Shown here: in pieces, positions 23,316-32,921 of the stretch
Layout: every line of letters starts with the position of its first letter
Numbering within the stretch: position 1 is the stretch's first letter
NCBI GenBank assembly: GCA_950295325.1
Contig: OX485804.1
Coordinates: 55,120,001-55,168,428 of the forward strand
DNA from: Polytrichum commune
Lineage: Eukaryota; Streptophyta; Polytrichopsida; Polytrichales; Polytrichaceae
Length of the DNA stretch: 48,428 bases
Reading direction: 5' to 3'
Translations under genes and position numbers: made by a program
The notes under the pieces: generated by a model
What the model was told of the DNA's origin: nothing
Database searches by the model: none
Seen by the model: the letters and a program-made list of their open reading frames with translations, nothing else

Positions 23316-24410
23316 GTATGGTGGTCGTGCGTGTGTGCGGCCGCTTGTGGAGTGTGGTGTGGGTTCTCATATATTGTGTTAGGGTGGTATTGTAGTACTT
23401 TTGGGCCACCCCCTTTCGAGGGAGCCTAAAAGTATCACACAAGCCCTTCGGTGAAGGTAGCCTGCACTTGCAGGTGCCCAAGCCGAACCCGGATGATAGG
23501 TGTATAACGTGAGTAATTAGATTTTTAAGGGAGATTAAATATGCGTTGTAGTACCTCCAGAGATTGGGCCTTAGTTTTTTACTAGTGTGGCTCTAAACTT
23601 CACTAACCAAATTTCATATCTAGTTCTAACCTTAACCTACAACCTATTCTACGCGCAGACGCACCAGCCTTGAAACCAAGGCAATCCTAGTTTGTGAATT
23701 AGGATGGTTCTGATACACAACAACCGGGTGTGACTCATACCACCCTAGCTCAATAACCGGAATAACGACAATTTGATGGACCATTCAATTCTTCCTATTT
23801 CTTTACTTAGTTCTATTTAGTTTTATAAGCGGGGAAACTTGGCCTAAGTCCCACCCTTTACACAAATTCCTTCTTAATTACTTACTTTCGTTTGCACCTC
23901 CTACTTCACTACATTCACATATTAGGCATCACCCCTTACCTGGTTGGTGCACCTCTTACCTCGGAACCTTCACAAGCCTCGTGCAGGTCCTTTGAAGGTT
24001 GAATGACATCTTAAACCCATTCGAACATCAATGGTTCGAAGGGTGGTATCACTCTACCGAGTTAAGTTTCCGATTCGGGTCTCTTGCCAACAAGGGTTCA
24101 CGATTTATTTTGTATGTTTTGATTGTTAAATATGTTTACACTGGATAGATCACGAAATGCAACTTAATGGGACCAGGGTGACGGGCGACCTGTAGGTTCA
24201 AGCTGTTGCGCAATCTTCATAAATTGGGGCCATTACTCCCAATCTATGGGGCCAACAACATAATAGTGGATTCGCGGGTCATTTATCCCACCTTTCCACC
24301 AACAACATTCAGAGTGGTCGTGTCGGTGATTAATCCGACTTACCACACACGAAATTTGCTAATAAATGAAGCTACTACCACAAAACAATGGAGTTGGGTA
24401 TTCCCTTGGT

Positions 24411-24435
24411 GGTCAAGTGGTCAAGCCACTTGACC
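24411..24435. repeat. Perfect 10-bp stem palindrome
   Basis: GGTCAAGTGG, a 5-base loop, then CCACTTGACC. Position inside the LTR-like element could be regulatory; no further support. Confidence 0.6.
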
Positions 24436-24965
24436 TTACGAGAAGGTGAATGGGTTTATAGATGCGTACCTTAGCCGCGCTCCCTCCAACCCTAAATGGA
24501 AGGCTAGCGTTAGTAAATTTACCTCAATTCTCCTCGGTTGATTTGGGCTCGATGTAGGCCGAGCCGCTATCTCCTTCCTTGCTCCACTTCCCTAGCGTCG
24601 ACCTTGCCTCCTTCTTTGTAACTAGTTTGGTAGTAAGCGTACTTTAGTTAACAATTAAAATATAAAGTATTTATTCTGCACTGTAAATTAATCCTAAGAA
24701 TAATATTTATACTTAGTGCACCTAATTATCTTTCCAATGATCTAAAAATCACTTGATACGGATAAGAAATGCAAAATTTATGAGGGTTGGAAGTGTGAGG
24801 TCGATTCAACCAACCCTTCCAACCCACCTATCTAACTTCTAACTTCAAAAATTCATAGCACATTCCTTACTACTTGGGTCTAGGCTTTCCTTATACCATT
24901 GGAAAGCTATGAATATGTTCTAACTAGAAAAATTATGACATCAGCGGGTTAAGCTAATAGAAATT

Positions 24966-25325
24966 CAGCAGACTCCTTGTAACACAGCAGTCAATCAAGA
25001 AGGCTTAAACTATGTATCTCGCCTTCAACAATTCATATCTAATTCAAATCTTATTCAAATCAAACGTTCTATATGACCTTGGAGAGATATTAAAAATATG
25101 TATTTGATAAAAATATGTGATTAGAAAAGTAAGCCGAAGTGAACCCAGCAGATCCTCTGTAATGCAGCAGTCAACCAAAAGTTGTCAAACTATGTGTCCC
25201 ATCTTGCATAATTCATATCTAATTCAAATCATGCTCAAATCAAATGTTCTAAGCCATTTTGGAAAGCTACACAAAAGTTCTACTTAGGAAAAATATAACT
25301 TCTTGGAATTAAAATTCCTATTGGA
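24966..25325. repeat. Two diverged 180-bp tandem units
   Basis: Both units start CAGCAGA, contain GCAGTCAA and AATTCATATCTAATTCAAAT at equivalent places, and are separated by 180 bp. Weaker relatives flank them (about 24840-24960 and 25370-25450), suggesting an older array of four. Confidence 0.7.
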
Positions 25326-26044
25326 CTTGCAGGTCTGATCCAATAGCCGCTACCCACAAGACCACCCAGTTTTTTCTACTCCATCTTTGAAAATCCATAA
25401 CTAATTGTCATCTTAACCAAATCACAAATGGGAAATGGCTATGGATAGCTATAGGAAATCTCTCTAAGAGAAAAATGATAAGTATCTTTTTCTAGCTTCT
25501 GAACTAAGCCTTCAGGGCATTGGCAGATGAGGTCTACAATGCCTCCACTCAAAATTCTACCATCCAACCTACCTCTACAAAAGAAGGAATCATTTTGTTG
25601 GTGTGTTAATAAACACACATTCTAACTAGGAGAGAGAGTAAAGGAGGTTCTCAAGCCTTTATTTTAGGCCATTGAGAATGCATGCTAAAGGAATTTTTCC
25701 TAACTACATTGAAGCAGGGCTTCGCCCAAGCATTAGAGGAAGAGAGAGAGCTACAAGGTGGAAGGAGGGGTTTTTAAACCCTCTCACAAAAGAGTTGGAC
25801 CCCTCCTCCACCGGATCCATTTTTCAAACCCTTTCCCGAAATTTTGGCTCGGGGGTTTTCCCGGTTGAGGTTGCCACCCTCTCGCCGAGGTGGCTCCGAC
25901 GGGGAACCTAGAAATCTTTCTAATTTTTCGCCATCAAGTTGGCAAGGGGACAAGTGGGCAAGTAGCCCCCTTGCTCTCTTTCTTTTTTGTCTTCAAAAGT
26001 CTTCAAGCCGATTTTGTCTTCTTACGTAAAACACCTCCAATAGT

Positions 26045-26240
26045 CTTGTGTGCCTCACACTAACTAATAAACTAACACTTGCTTAGCTAGCATTTACTAA
26101 CATTTGCTTAATAACTAGCATATACTAATATTTGCTTAATAGCTAGCATCTACTAATATTTGCTTAGCTAGCATCTACTAACATTTGCTTAATAGCTAGC
26201 ATCTACTAATATTTGCTTAGCTAGTTGTTTTTACTAGCTA
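26045..26240. repeat. AT-rich tandem array of about 30-bp units
   Basis: Repeats of CTAACATTTGCTTAATAGC / TAGCATCTACTAATATTTGC alternating with a shorter version lacking AATA. It lies near the right end of the 3.0-kb element. Confidence 0.8.
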
Positions 26241-26956
26241 GCATATTTTTTCTACTTTGCTATCTTCTAGCACTACTTAGTTTCATTTTGACCTTCCTTC
26301 TTCTAGGCTAAATGCTAAATGAACTAATTTTCCCTAAATTCCCTATCCATTCTAACTTTTAATGCTAACATTCTAACTAAAAGTGATCCCGCAGAGTGGT
26401 GGACCACTCAAAGGGTTCACAGGTATCCCCTTATAAGTTGTGTACATTTGATTAATTCTGCTAGGATTTTCTGGGGGATGTGGGGGAATTCTGTTTCTAA
26501 GTTGTGTGTGGTTATTGGGTAACCTTTAGCTATGTTGTCATTGATGTATGTGTATACATGTGGCATGGTGGTAATTCGGGTGGTGGGGATGGATGTGATA
26601 TGTTGTGCATTGGAGTGCGTGTGGGGAGGTTGATTATGTAGCCTTCGTAGGATAGTGAGGCATCTTGGGTTTAGGTTGTCGGTCATTTGTTGGTTACATA
26701 TACTAGGAATTGGGCTATAAGCTATTATGAATGCATATAGTTGGTAGTTGGTTGGATATTTAGAGAGGAGAGAGCTATGTTTGCATAGGTGGGTTAGGTC
26801 ATGATTTTGGGGCTGGTGGGTGGGTTGGTTTAGGTATGGTCCGAATAATTCTTCAAGATGTGCATATTGGTTTTTGAGTGTGATTGTGTTATGTATGAAG
26901 TATTGTTTTTGTCTTTGGGTGTATTCTATGGGGAGGTTGTGTAGGATGTGCAGGGA

Positions 26957-26983
26957 GGGGCCCGGGTTTGTGTGGATATCACC
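26957..26983 (-). other. 2A-like ribosome-skipping motif in ORF2
   Basis: Residues 97-105 of ORF2 read GDIHTNPGP, preceded by the hydrophobic run STIILLG. This fits the D-x-x-x-NPGP consensus of 2A-like peptides known at the N-terminus of several LINE clades, where they split the nascent chain or act as a signal. His replaces the usual Glu in DVExNPGP; GDVHPNPGP-type variants are known in animal LINEs. Confidence 0.75.
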
Positions 26984-27182
26984 TCCCAAGAGAATGATAG
27001 TGGAATTGTTCCATGTGTAGTATTGTATGACTTTAATTTTCGGGGTTTTAAGGTGTGCGTGAGTGGTGTGTATAATATTTCCTATGTGTATTAAGGTGGT
27101 AATTGGTGGGGTGATTTGAGTGGTGAATGGGTGTATGGTTGTGGTTGGGATATTGATTAATATGTTATATGTAGTTTTGTGG

Positions 27183-30007
27183 TTATGATATGTGGAGGTG
27201 ATGGATGCTTTGTGGTTGGGGTGGTTTATGTGGTGTTGTGGTTGGTGTGTGATATGTGTTTTGAGTGGCATAATGGGCGCAAATTATTGAGATGGTAATG
27301 GCAATCTTGAGAGTGGTGGTGAATTGCTTAGTGCTAGTGCACTTTTTATTTATAAGTAGGAGAATACATATAATGTATGTGAGCATCGTCATTGTATATG
27401 CTAATGGGTGGCTATTCATATAAATGGTTTGGGCTATGTTTATACTATTCATGTAGAAAAACCCTTGGGGTAGGGCCGAGAGCTTGAGCTCTTTATTATA
27501 GAGTAATAAGACATAAGATAACAACAAAATATAGAGTAACCACAAGGTATGACATATAGGGTATGAGGGCCATTTGTGATATGTCCTAAGGGTGCTAACA
27601 TTAAATGTGTGGGGGCTTTGATGGTACATTTGTGGATTGCCTTGGAAGCCCGGGGGGGGGGGGGCTTGGAGTGGTAGAGGTGGGGCGGTTGTGTGGAATC
27701 CGTGTGGTGTTGGTGGAGGGGCGGTCCTTTGTAGGATTTCCGGGGCGGCGGTGGAGAGACCGTTGATGAGTCCTTGCATTCGAATGTTGGATTGTTGGAA
27801 TTCATGTGCTATCGTGCCGAGGATTGCGTGTAGGTTGGTGGTGTGGGTGGTGTGGGTGGTGAGTGTTGTTGTAGTTGCTTCGTGCCGCCGGTCCGTGTGG
27901 TTGTTGATGGTGGTAGTAAGTGAACCGATCTTCTCATCTAACTTGTCCTCCCACTCCTTCATAGTTTTTGTAAGATATTTTTCGGTAATGAGGGGGTTAG
28001 GGTTGGTGGCGTTACCCATAGCTTGAATTTTCTCCGCGATGGCTTCTCGTGCGGGGGCTTGTGCTAGGTGGATCGCCGTTTGGTTGGGGTCCGTTCCGTC
28101 AATGCTCCCGCGATGTGGGATGAAGTTGACGCGGCGGCCAAGGATGTAGGTAGACTTATGGTTCCACTCCGTGTACACCACGGTGTTTAAGCATTGGATG
28201 TGGCACCATCCGGATTGCTTGTCGGTGGTGTCTTGGTGGGGGTGTCCAAAGCTAATTCCCAAGATGTTATCCGCGCCAAAAATGAGCTTGATGGCCTTCG
28301 TGATTGCGGTTTGCGACTCCCGTTGTGGGAGATTATTGGCGACAAATGTTGTACTAATGCGGAGCTCCGACGGGTTGCCAATGCTCTGGTCGCGTGTAGT
28401 GCTTACTTGGAGGCTCTTGTTGTTGTATGTGAGACCCTCTTTAAGCACTATATCCCTAGCCTCTTCCGTCGTGAGTGTGAGATTTGCAAAAAATTTCTCA
28501 AGCTCGGGTTTAGTGAGACCCATGAATTCGTGTTGGTGCCCTCTATAGTAACTCTCTTGGACTAATGACTCAAAGATGGTACAAGCATGCTCATGACGGA
28601 GGGTTTCACCTTTGAGGTGTAACCGAAGGTTACGTGCCTTGGTAACTAATTCATACCCTTTCTCTATTTTACCTATAACCTTTTCTACATCCTCCAATTG
28701 CATAACAAATGCTCTATGACCATTAAGTAGTGACATACCATCTTTTTGTGGGTTTTGAAGGTGCACCTTTATGAACCCGGCCCAATTCTTCGTGACGGCG
28801 TTGGTGCCGATGTCGATTGGGTTTGAGTACATGTGCCAAGAGGGATTTCCCTTTGTCGGAGGCGGTCAAGACAAGCTCCTCTTACTTCTTGCCTAGTGAC
28901 GCCCTTGAAGCCGTAGTCGTATTGGATTGTGATGTGGAAGCCCTCGGATAGCCCGGTGGTGGGGTCGACTTTCTCCAATCCCGGTACTTGAGTAAAATGA
29001 AGATGGTTGCTGGGAACCGCGTCCGGTCTCTCGTTTGGGTACAATGCTTGTGGCACTCTAGGGAATGCCTTACGGAGAGTCCTGAAGTCAATGACTTCAC
29101 TTGTGGGAGTCCCTAGTCTTGCGAACTCGTCATTGGTGCGATGCTCTCTTATGATGTCCTTGCCCCGTTGTGTGGCTATGGCTTCGTGGATGGAGAAGCC
29201 TAGCCACATGTGTGCAACTATGTCTATACTTGGGACGGCTTCTTTAGACTTGATGCTTGGGGTTGGAATGGTGTTCATGTGAGAGGCTTGCCTTCCCGCT
29301 TCACTTCTCCTCCGTTTGGCGCTTTGTGTGTCTTTGATGGTCTCCTCCCTAGAGTGTGGTGTGGGCATCGTGTCAGCGAGGTTGATGGCGTCAAGTCGGG
29401 ATATGGACATGGCGGCTTGGTTTTGGACGGTGGGGTAGTCATCATGAGATGTGGAAAATTGAAGTGAGCTACCGCCGTGTTCGGGGGTCACATCAACTAG
29501 TTGCATATCTATGTCGATATCATGGGATGGTGTGGTGTGAACCTTAAAAAGAGCTGGGTGATTGGGTTGTGAGGCAGTTGGGTCTTCTTCATCGTCGCTA
29601 AAAGTCTGAATTAGAGCCCTCCTCCTCCTAGTGCTCTTGGTGCTGGTCTCGGTCCCTTCACGGCTGGAGGTCTCCTGTTGGGCCCTTGTGATTGGGCCCT
29701 GTGGCCGCTCACCTCGCCCGCTCTGCCCGTTGGCGACTCCCCTACCGGCCGCTCCTGGTGTCGATCCGTTGCTCCGCTGGGCTCCTCTAGCCGTTGTGTC
29801 CTTGCTGGAGTCCCGGTGTCGCTCTGCTCCCTTGGCCATTGCAGTTTCTCCGTTGGCCAGCGGTCGCCTCTCGGGTGCCGCTGTGTCCTCGATACCGCAG
29901 TTCATTTGCTTGATGTTGGTGTTTTTCCTGGATCGAAGTTCCTGTCTGTGCTCACCGGGATTGTGTGGGTCGTGCTGTGCAGAGGGAGTAGGGAGGTTGG
30001 GAGCCAT
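27183..30007 (-). pseudogene. LINE ORF1, RNA-binding-like with hydrophobic C-terminus
   Basis: The first part (30007-28769, 412 codons) is rich in Arg/Ser/Thr, with a second start-like segment near NHLHFTQVPGL. A frame change near 28800-28835 leads into a 549-codon stretch (28832-27183). In that stretch residues 150-245 (ELRISTTFVANNLPQ, FGADNILGISFGH, RRVNFIPHRGSIDG) resemble an RRM-type fold. A Pro-rich region encoded by a C13 run on the coding strand follows. Residues 430-446 (LWLLYILLLSYVLLLYN), about 477-494 and 508-520 are strongly hydrophobic. LINE ORF1 proteins coat the RNA; membrane-like tails are not usual. If slippage at the C13 run changed the frame, the tail could be an artefact, though 150 further codons stay open. 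Confidence 0.65.
27652..27664. repeat. G13 homopolymer within LINE ORF1
   Basis: Thirteen consecutive G on the plus strand, coding the Pro run of ORF1 on the minus strand. It is prone to slippage, so the ORF1 frame beyond it is uncertain. Confidence 0.9.
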
Positions 30008-31317
30008 TGTGGGGTAGTGTGAGAGAGATGTGGGTGGAGTGTGGAGAGGTGTGAGTTGAGTGTTGAGATGTGTGGGAGGGAGGGGTATTTGAAGGTTGGG
30101 GGTTTGAGAGAGTGTGTGACTTCGGGAGTCTGGTGGGGAGTGGCGGTGAGTGAGGATTTGGGTATTCTGGTGGCGGGTTGCAATCTTCGGTGGCTCGCAG
30201 TGTGTAGGGTTTGGGTGGGTAGATCGCCAGGCAGATAGATGGGAGGATATGTGCTGGCTGGATCGTGGGAGGCTAACTTGGGAGCATTGGGTGGTGGGTT
30301 GAGGGCAACCTTGTGTTCAGCGTTGTGTGTATCCGGTGGCTGGGTAGTCTGTGTTTAGGAGAGTTTGGCAGTATTGATGTTGTTTTGTGTGTGGTTTTGT
30401 GTGCTGACACATGGCTATTCGGTGAGGCGGGAGGCGGTGGTGGCAGTGTGTATTTGCAGGTAAGATTATAGATAGTGTGTATGGGTATTCTTGGAGGTTT
30501 GCATTGTGGGTGTAATTTGGGTGGTAAGTGCAAGTTGTTTTGCTTACCTTGTGGTTTGTGGTTTGGTGGTGTGTGGGTGGCGATGGCGATATCAACATGC
30601 GAGGAGGATTTTTGGATCTTTGGGGGAGTCTGAGATGGTAGCTGGAGGGGTGTTTTATGTGGGTGATCATTGGTGGGGAGCATGTAGGCGGGTGGGTTAG
30701 CATGTAGTAGTTGGAGAGTTGTGAGCATGTATGGAGGCGGCCCTTTGGTAGGCCTATTGTGGGGAGATTCAGATGTGAGAGAGAGTAGAATCCTGGTGGG
30801 GAGAGTAGTGATGTTCGCATTTGTGGGTGTGCATTGTGGGGTGTAGATGTACACCAGATTATGGTGCTTATGAGCACCCATATAATGAAGAGGGGTGGAA
30901 CCCCGAAGTTGATGTGGCATGTCGATGTTGTTGCGCCCTTGTCTTCCAGATTTGGATTTGTGTTGCCAAATTTCCTTGCTCTCCTGCCTTTGTCTACTAT
31001 AGCTTGCTTGCTCTCTGTTGGGCCTTGTGTACTGCTGTTCGGTGTGTCTTGTGCCGCGTGGAGGAACCCATTTTTGTCGCTCGTTTCTGTGTTCGATATG
31101 CGGCTCTGTCTGTGGTACGGTTTCGGTGTTCGGTGTCCGATAGGGTTCGGTGTGCTTGCTTCGGCTGTGGGCGGAGTTCGGTGTTCACTCTGGACTCCGT
31201 GCTGGCTCCTCATGGCTCTCCTCCCTCAAGTTGCCAAATCCACATCCCTTCACTTGAAGGGAGTTCACAATTCTTGATTTTTTCAATAAAATTCTTCAAT
31301 CAAAATTATTATACTCA
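30008..31317 (-). other. LINE leader (5' UTR)
   Basis: This lies between the ORF1 start and the target duplication at 31318-31329. Overlapping open frames exist on both strands because of strong G/T versus C/A strand bias, but I see no domain. It probably contains the internal promoter; no specific site was recognised. Confidence 0.6.
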
Positions 31318-32215
31318 AAAGACTATGAATATGTTACCACATTATCATGTTTCAAGTACGTGATGAAGTTCAATAAGCATTGCTCATGTGTAAGCTTCAT
31401 AGGTCTCCTGGACATAACCCTAACACTTCCGGTAGAACAAGTGTGAGCCCAAAATGGTGCCCACATGTGGTAATTAACTCTTCGAAACCAATTTTAGTTT
31501 GACTTTGATGTGTTATGATTATTCACAAAACATAAAAAGAGTGAAGTGTGGTTTGGATTTAAGTTTAGGCTTTAGAATGTGTTGTGTGATTATTTCAAGG
31601 TTGAATTCAATAAGAGGATGCCTTGATTATGTGAGTAAAGGGTAAGGTGAGGCAAGGTGAGCTCCGCGGGTTAAATGCCCACTTTTGGATCCACCTTGGT
31701 AGTTTAGGAAGAAGGAAGCTTGGTGGATGGGGATTAGTCCCTACTTTGGAGGAGAGGGTTAAAGGATTGTGATTGGAGGTGCTAATCCTCTCACCCTATC
31801 CTCACCTCTCTCTCCCTCTCTCCCTCTCTCCCTCTTTGCTACTTAAGGTGTTTTTTCTCTCATTTGCCTCTCTCTCCATCAAGCGTTCTCAAGGGAGCAA
31901 GCTCTTAAGAGCTTGAGCCACGTGTGTGGGTCATTAGTTTTAGTGAAGTTAAGTAGTTAAGCTCTCCCTCTCAAATCCTCTCAAGGGGAGCGAGCTCTTA
32001 GAGTTTGAGGCTTATGTGTGGATTAGTTAGTTATAGTGAAGTTAGGAAGTTAATCCCTCTTGTGAGTAGGGGAAGCTTAGAGTCATTGGACTAAGCTCAT
32101 GAGTAGTGGTTAGATTGGATTAATTTAGTGGGAGGTGTGCATTCATTAGTTAAGAGGTTTAGATGAGCAATTGATTAAGCACTAGAGTTGAAATTAGTTT
32201 GGTGTTGATTTCATC

Positions 32216-32422
32216 AACTGCTGCCGGGACTGCTAGTCCAGGGGCCTCCCAAAGCTCAACTGCTGCCAGGACTGCTTAGTCCAGGGCCTCCCAGGCTCAA
32301 CTGCGGCCGGGACTGCTTAGTCCAGGGCCTCCCAGGCTCAACTGCTGCCGGGACTGCTTAGTCCAGGGCCTCCCAGGCTCAACTGCTGCCGGGACTGCTA
32401 GTCCAGGGGCCTCCCAAGGCTC
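32216..32422 (+). repeat. Minisatellite of family L copy 3, five units
   Basis: Five units of 41-42 bp (207 bp) on the complementary strand to copy 2, starting AACTGCTGCCGGGACTGCTA. The last unit runs into GTTATCTCAGTAGCC. Confidence 0.92.
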
Positions 32423-32756
32423 GTTATCTCAGTAGCCGAAAGGGCCGAGACCAGCTCATTGAAGTGGTGAAAGCGAAGGTCAACTTTAAGGGAACTTGGA
32501 TGGTTGGTTTAAGCTGGGTTACCGAGGAATGGGTTTAGGGACCTAAAGCTTAGCCCAAATCGAACATTATCACTAAAACTAAGCATAGGGCAAGTTATGC
32601 ATTTTAGATTATTCTAGTGCATATGTAAGTTTTAGACTTATTAGGCTAGGTAGTGTGAGGTGTGGCTTGCTAGTAAATGTAATTGGGGTGGACTAGTAAG
32701 AACAATGTTTTTGAACACTCGCATCTTATTGGGCAAATAAATCACTTGCATTATTA

Positions 32757-32921
32757 ATGGAGAAGGTGGATGACCCCCGCGATGACGAGACAAAGGAGGT
32801 TAGGCCAAAGGTTGCGAGGGGGATGTCTTTAAAGGCATGTGTGGCCACGGCCGCGGGTTGGACTCTTGAGAAAGCCAACTCTAGCACAAGCCAAGAGGCC
32901 AACATTAATAAAGTACAATGA
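32757..32921 (+). CDS. Conserved small ORF of family L, copy 3
   Basis: This 54-codon frame (ATGGAGAAGG to a TGA at 32919-32921) encodes an acidic start (EKVDDPRDDETKEV), then ARGMSLKACVATAAGWTLEK and QEANINKVQ. The core matches the diverged copy 1 ORF (9113-9319) in frame, with differences in the core biased to third positions. The frame stays open 14 codons upstream of the ATG, but copy 1 is not similar there, supporting this start. An AATAAA lies just upstream at about 32736. No family recognised. An antisense 82-codon frame over the same bases is judged a shadow. Confidence 0.55.
   Translation: MEKVDDPRDDETKEVRPKVARGMSLKACVATAAGWTLEKANSSTSQEANINKVQ

Larger units (their letters stand above)
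23391..26421. mobile_element. 3031-bp TG...CA element, probable solo LTR, inside LINE ORF2
   Basis: It begins TGTAGTACTTTTGGGCC and ends AAGGGTTCACA, with a 5-bp GGTAT duplication (23386-23390, 26422-26426). Removing it and one GGTAT restores the ORF2 frame. It contains no recognisable gag, protease, RT or integrase and no clear primer-binding site. Internal features are a 180-bp tandem duplication (24966-25325), a palindrome at 24411-24435 and a tandem array at 26045-26240. It is unrelated in sequence to family L. A 3-kb solo LTR is large but within the range of some Ty3/gypsy LTRs; a non-autonomous element is the alternative. Confidence 0.8.
15297..27271 (-). pseudogene. LINE ORF2 polyprotein, interrupted twice
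   Basis: The ATG at 27269-27271 overlaps the ORF1 end by 89 nt in another frame. The frame runs to 26427, is cut by the 3.0-kb element, and after removing it plus one GGTAT copy continues in frame into the APE domain (LIRGY then HPNTIYENPHH). Likewise, removing 17618-19368 plus one GTGGG joins SAAESH to IYDQNGQFLATITTERLEW without a shift. Stops include a TGA after the RT block EPLF (about 20978-20980) and a TGA at the first Cys of the CCHC motif (15957-15959), and there are several frameshifts around the RT. The product would nick target DNA, reverse-transcribe the element RNA and degrade the template RNA. The large His/Thr/Ile/Pro content is a striking composition bias. Confidence 0.85.
15143..31317 (-). 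mobile_element. Long LINE with APE and putative C-terminal RLE domains
   Basis: The element is bounded by a 12-bp target duplication (15131-15142 and 31318-31329). On the minus strand it runs leader, ORF1, ORF2, 3' end. The 3' end is not poly(A) but a short CTTTT-type tract (TCTTTTCTTTTCTTTAC). Subtracting two nested insertions with their duplications (1756 and 3036 bp) leaves about 11.4 kb, long for a LINE. Domain order in ORF2 is 2A-like motif, APE, RT, RNase H, CCHC and an RLE-like segment. Dualen/RandI elements of green algae are the described precedent for two endonucleases; I-clade or Utopia-like plant LINEs are alternatives. The copy is inactive. Confidence 0.85.

Noticed and set aside
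28769-28832. Programmed frameshift joining the two ORF1 parts
   Set aside because: No convincing slippery heptamer is seen and the element has other frameshifts, so a decay indel is simpler.
27637-29467. Several 75-130 codon plus-strand frames opposite LINE ORF1
   Set aside because: They are antisense shadows of ORF1 with Gly/Val/Trp-rich low-complexity translations.
30273-31213. Long minus-strand frames upstream of LINE ORF1
   Set aside because: Two overlapping frames of His/Thr/Pro-rich composition with opposite-strand partners follow from strand bias in the leader; no domain was seen.
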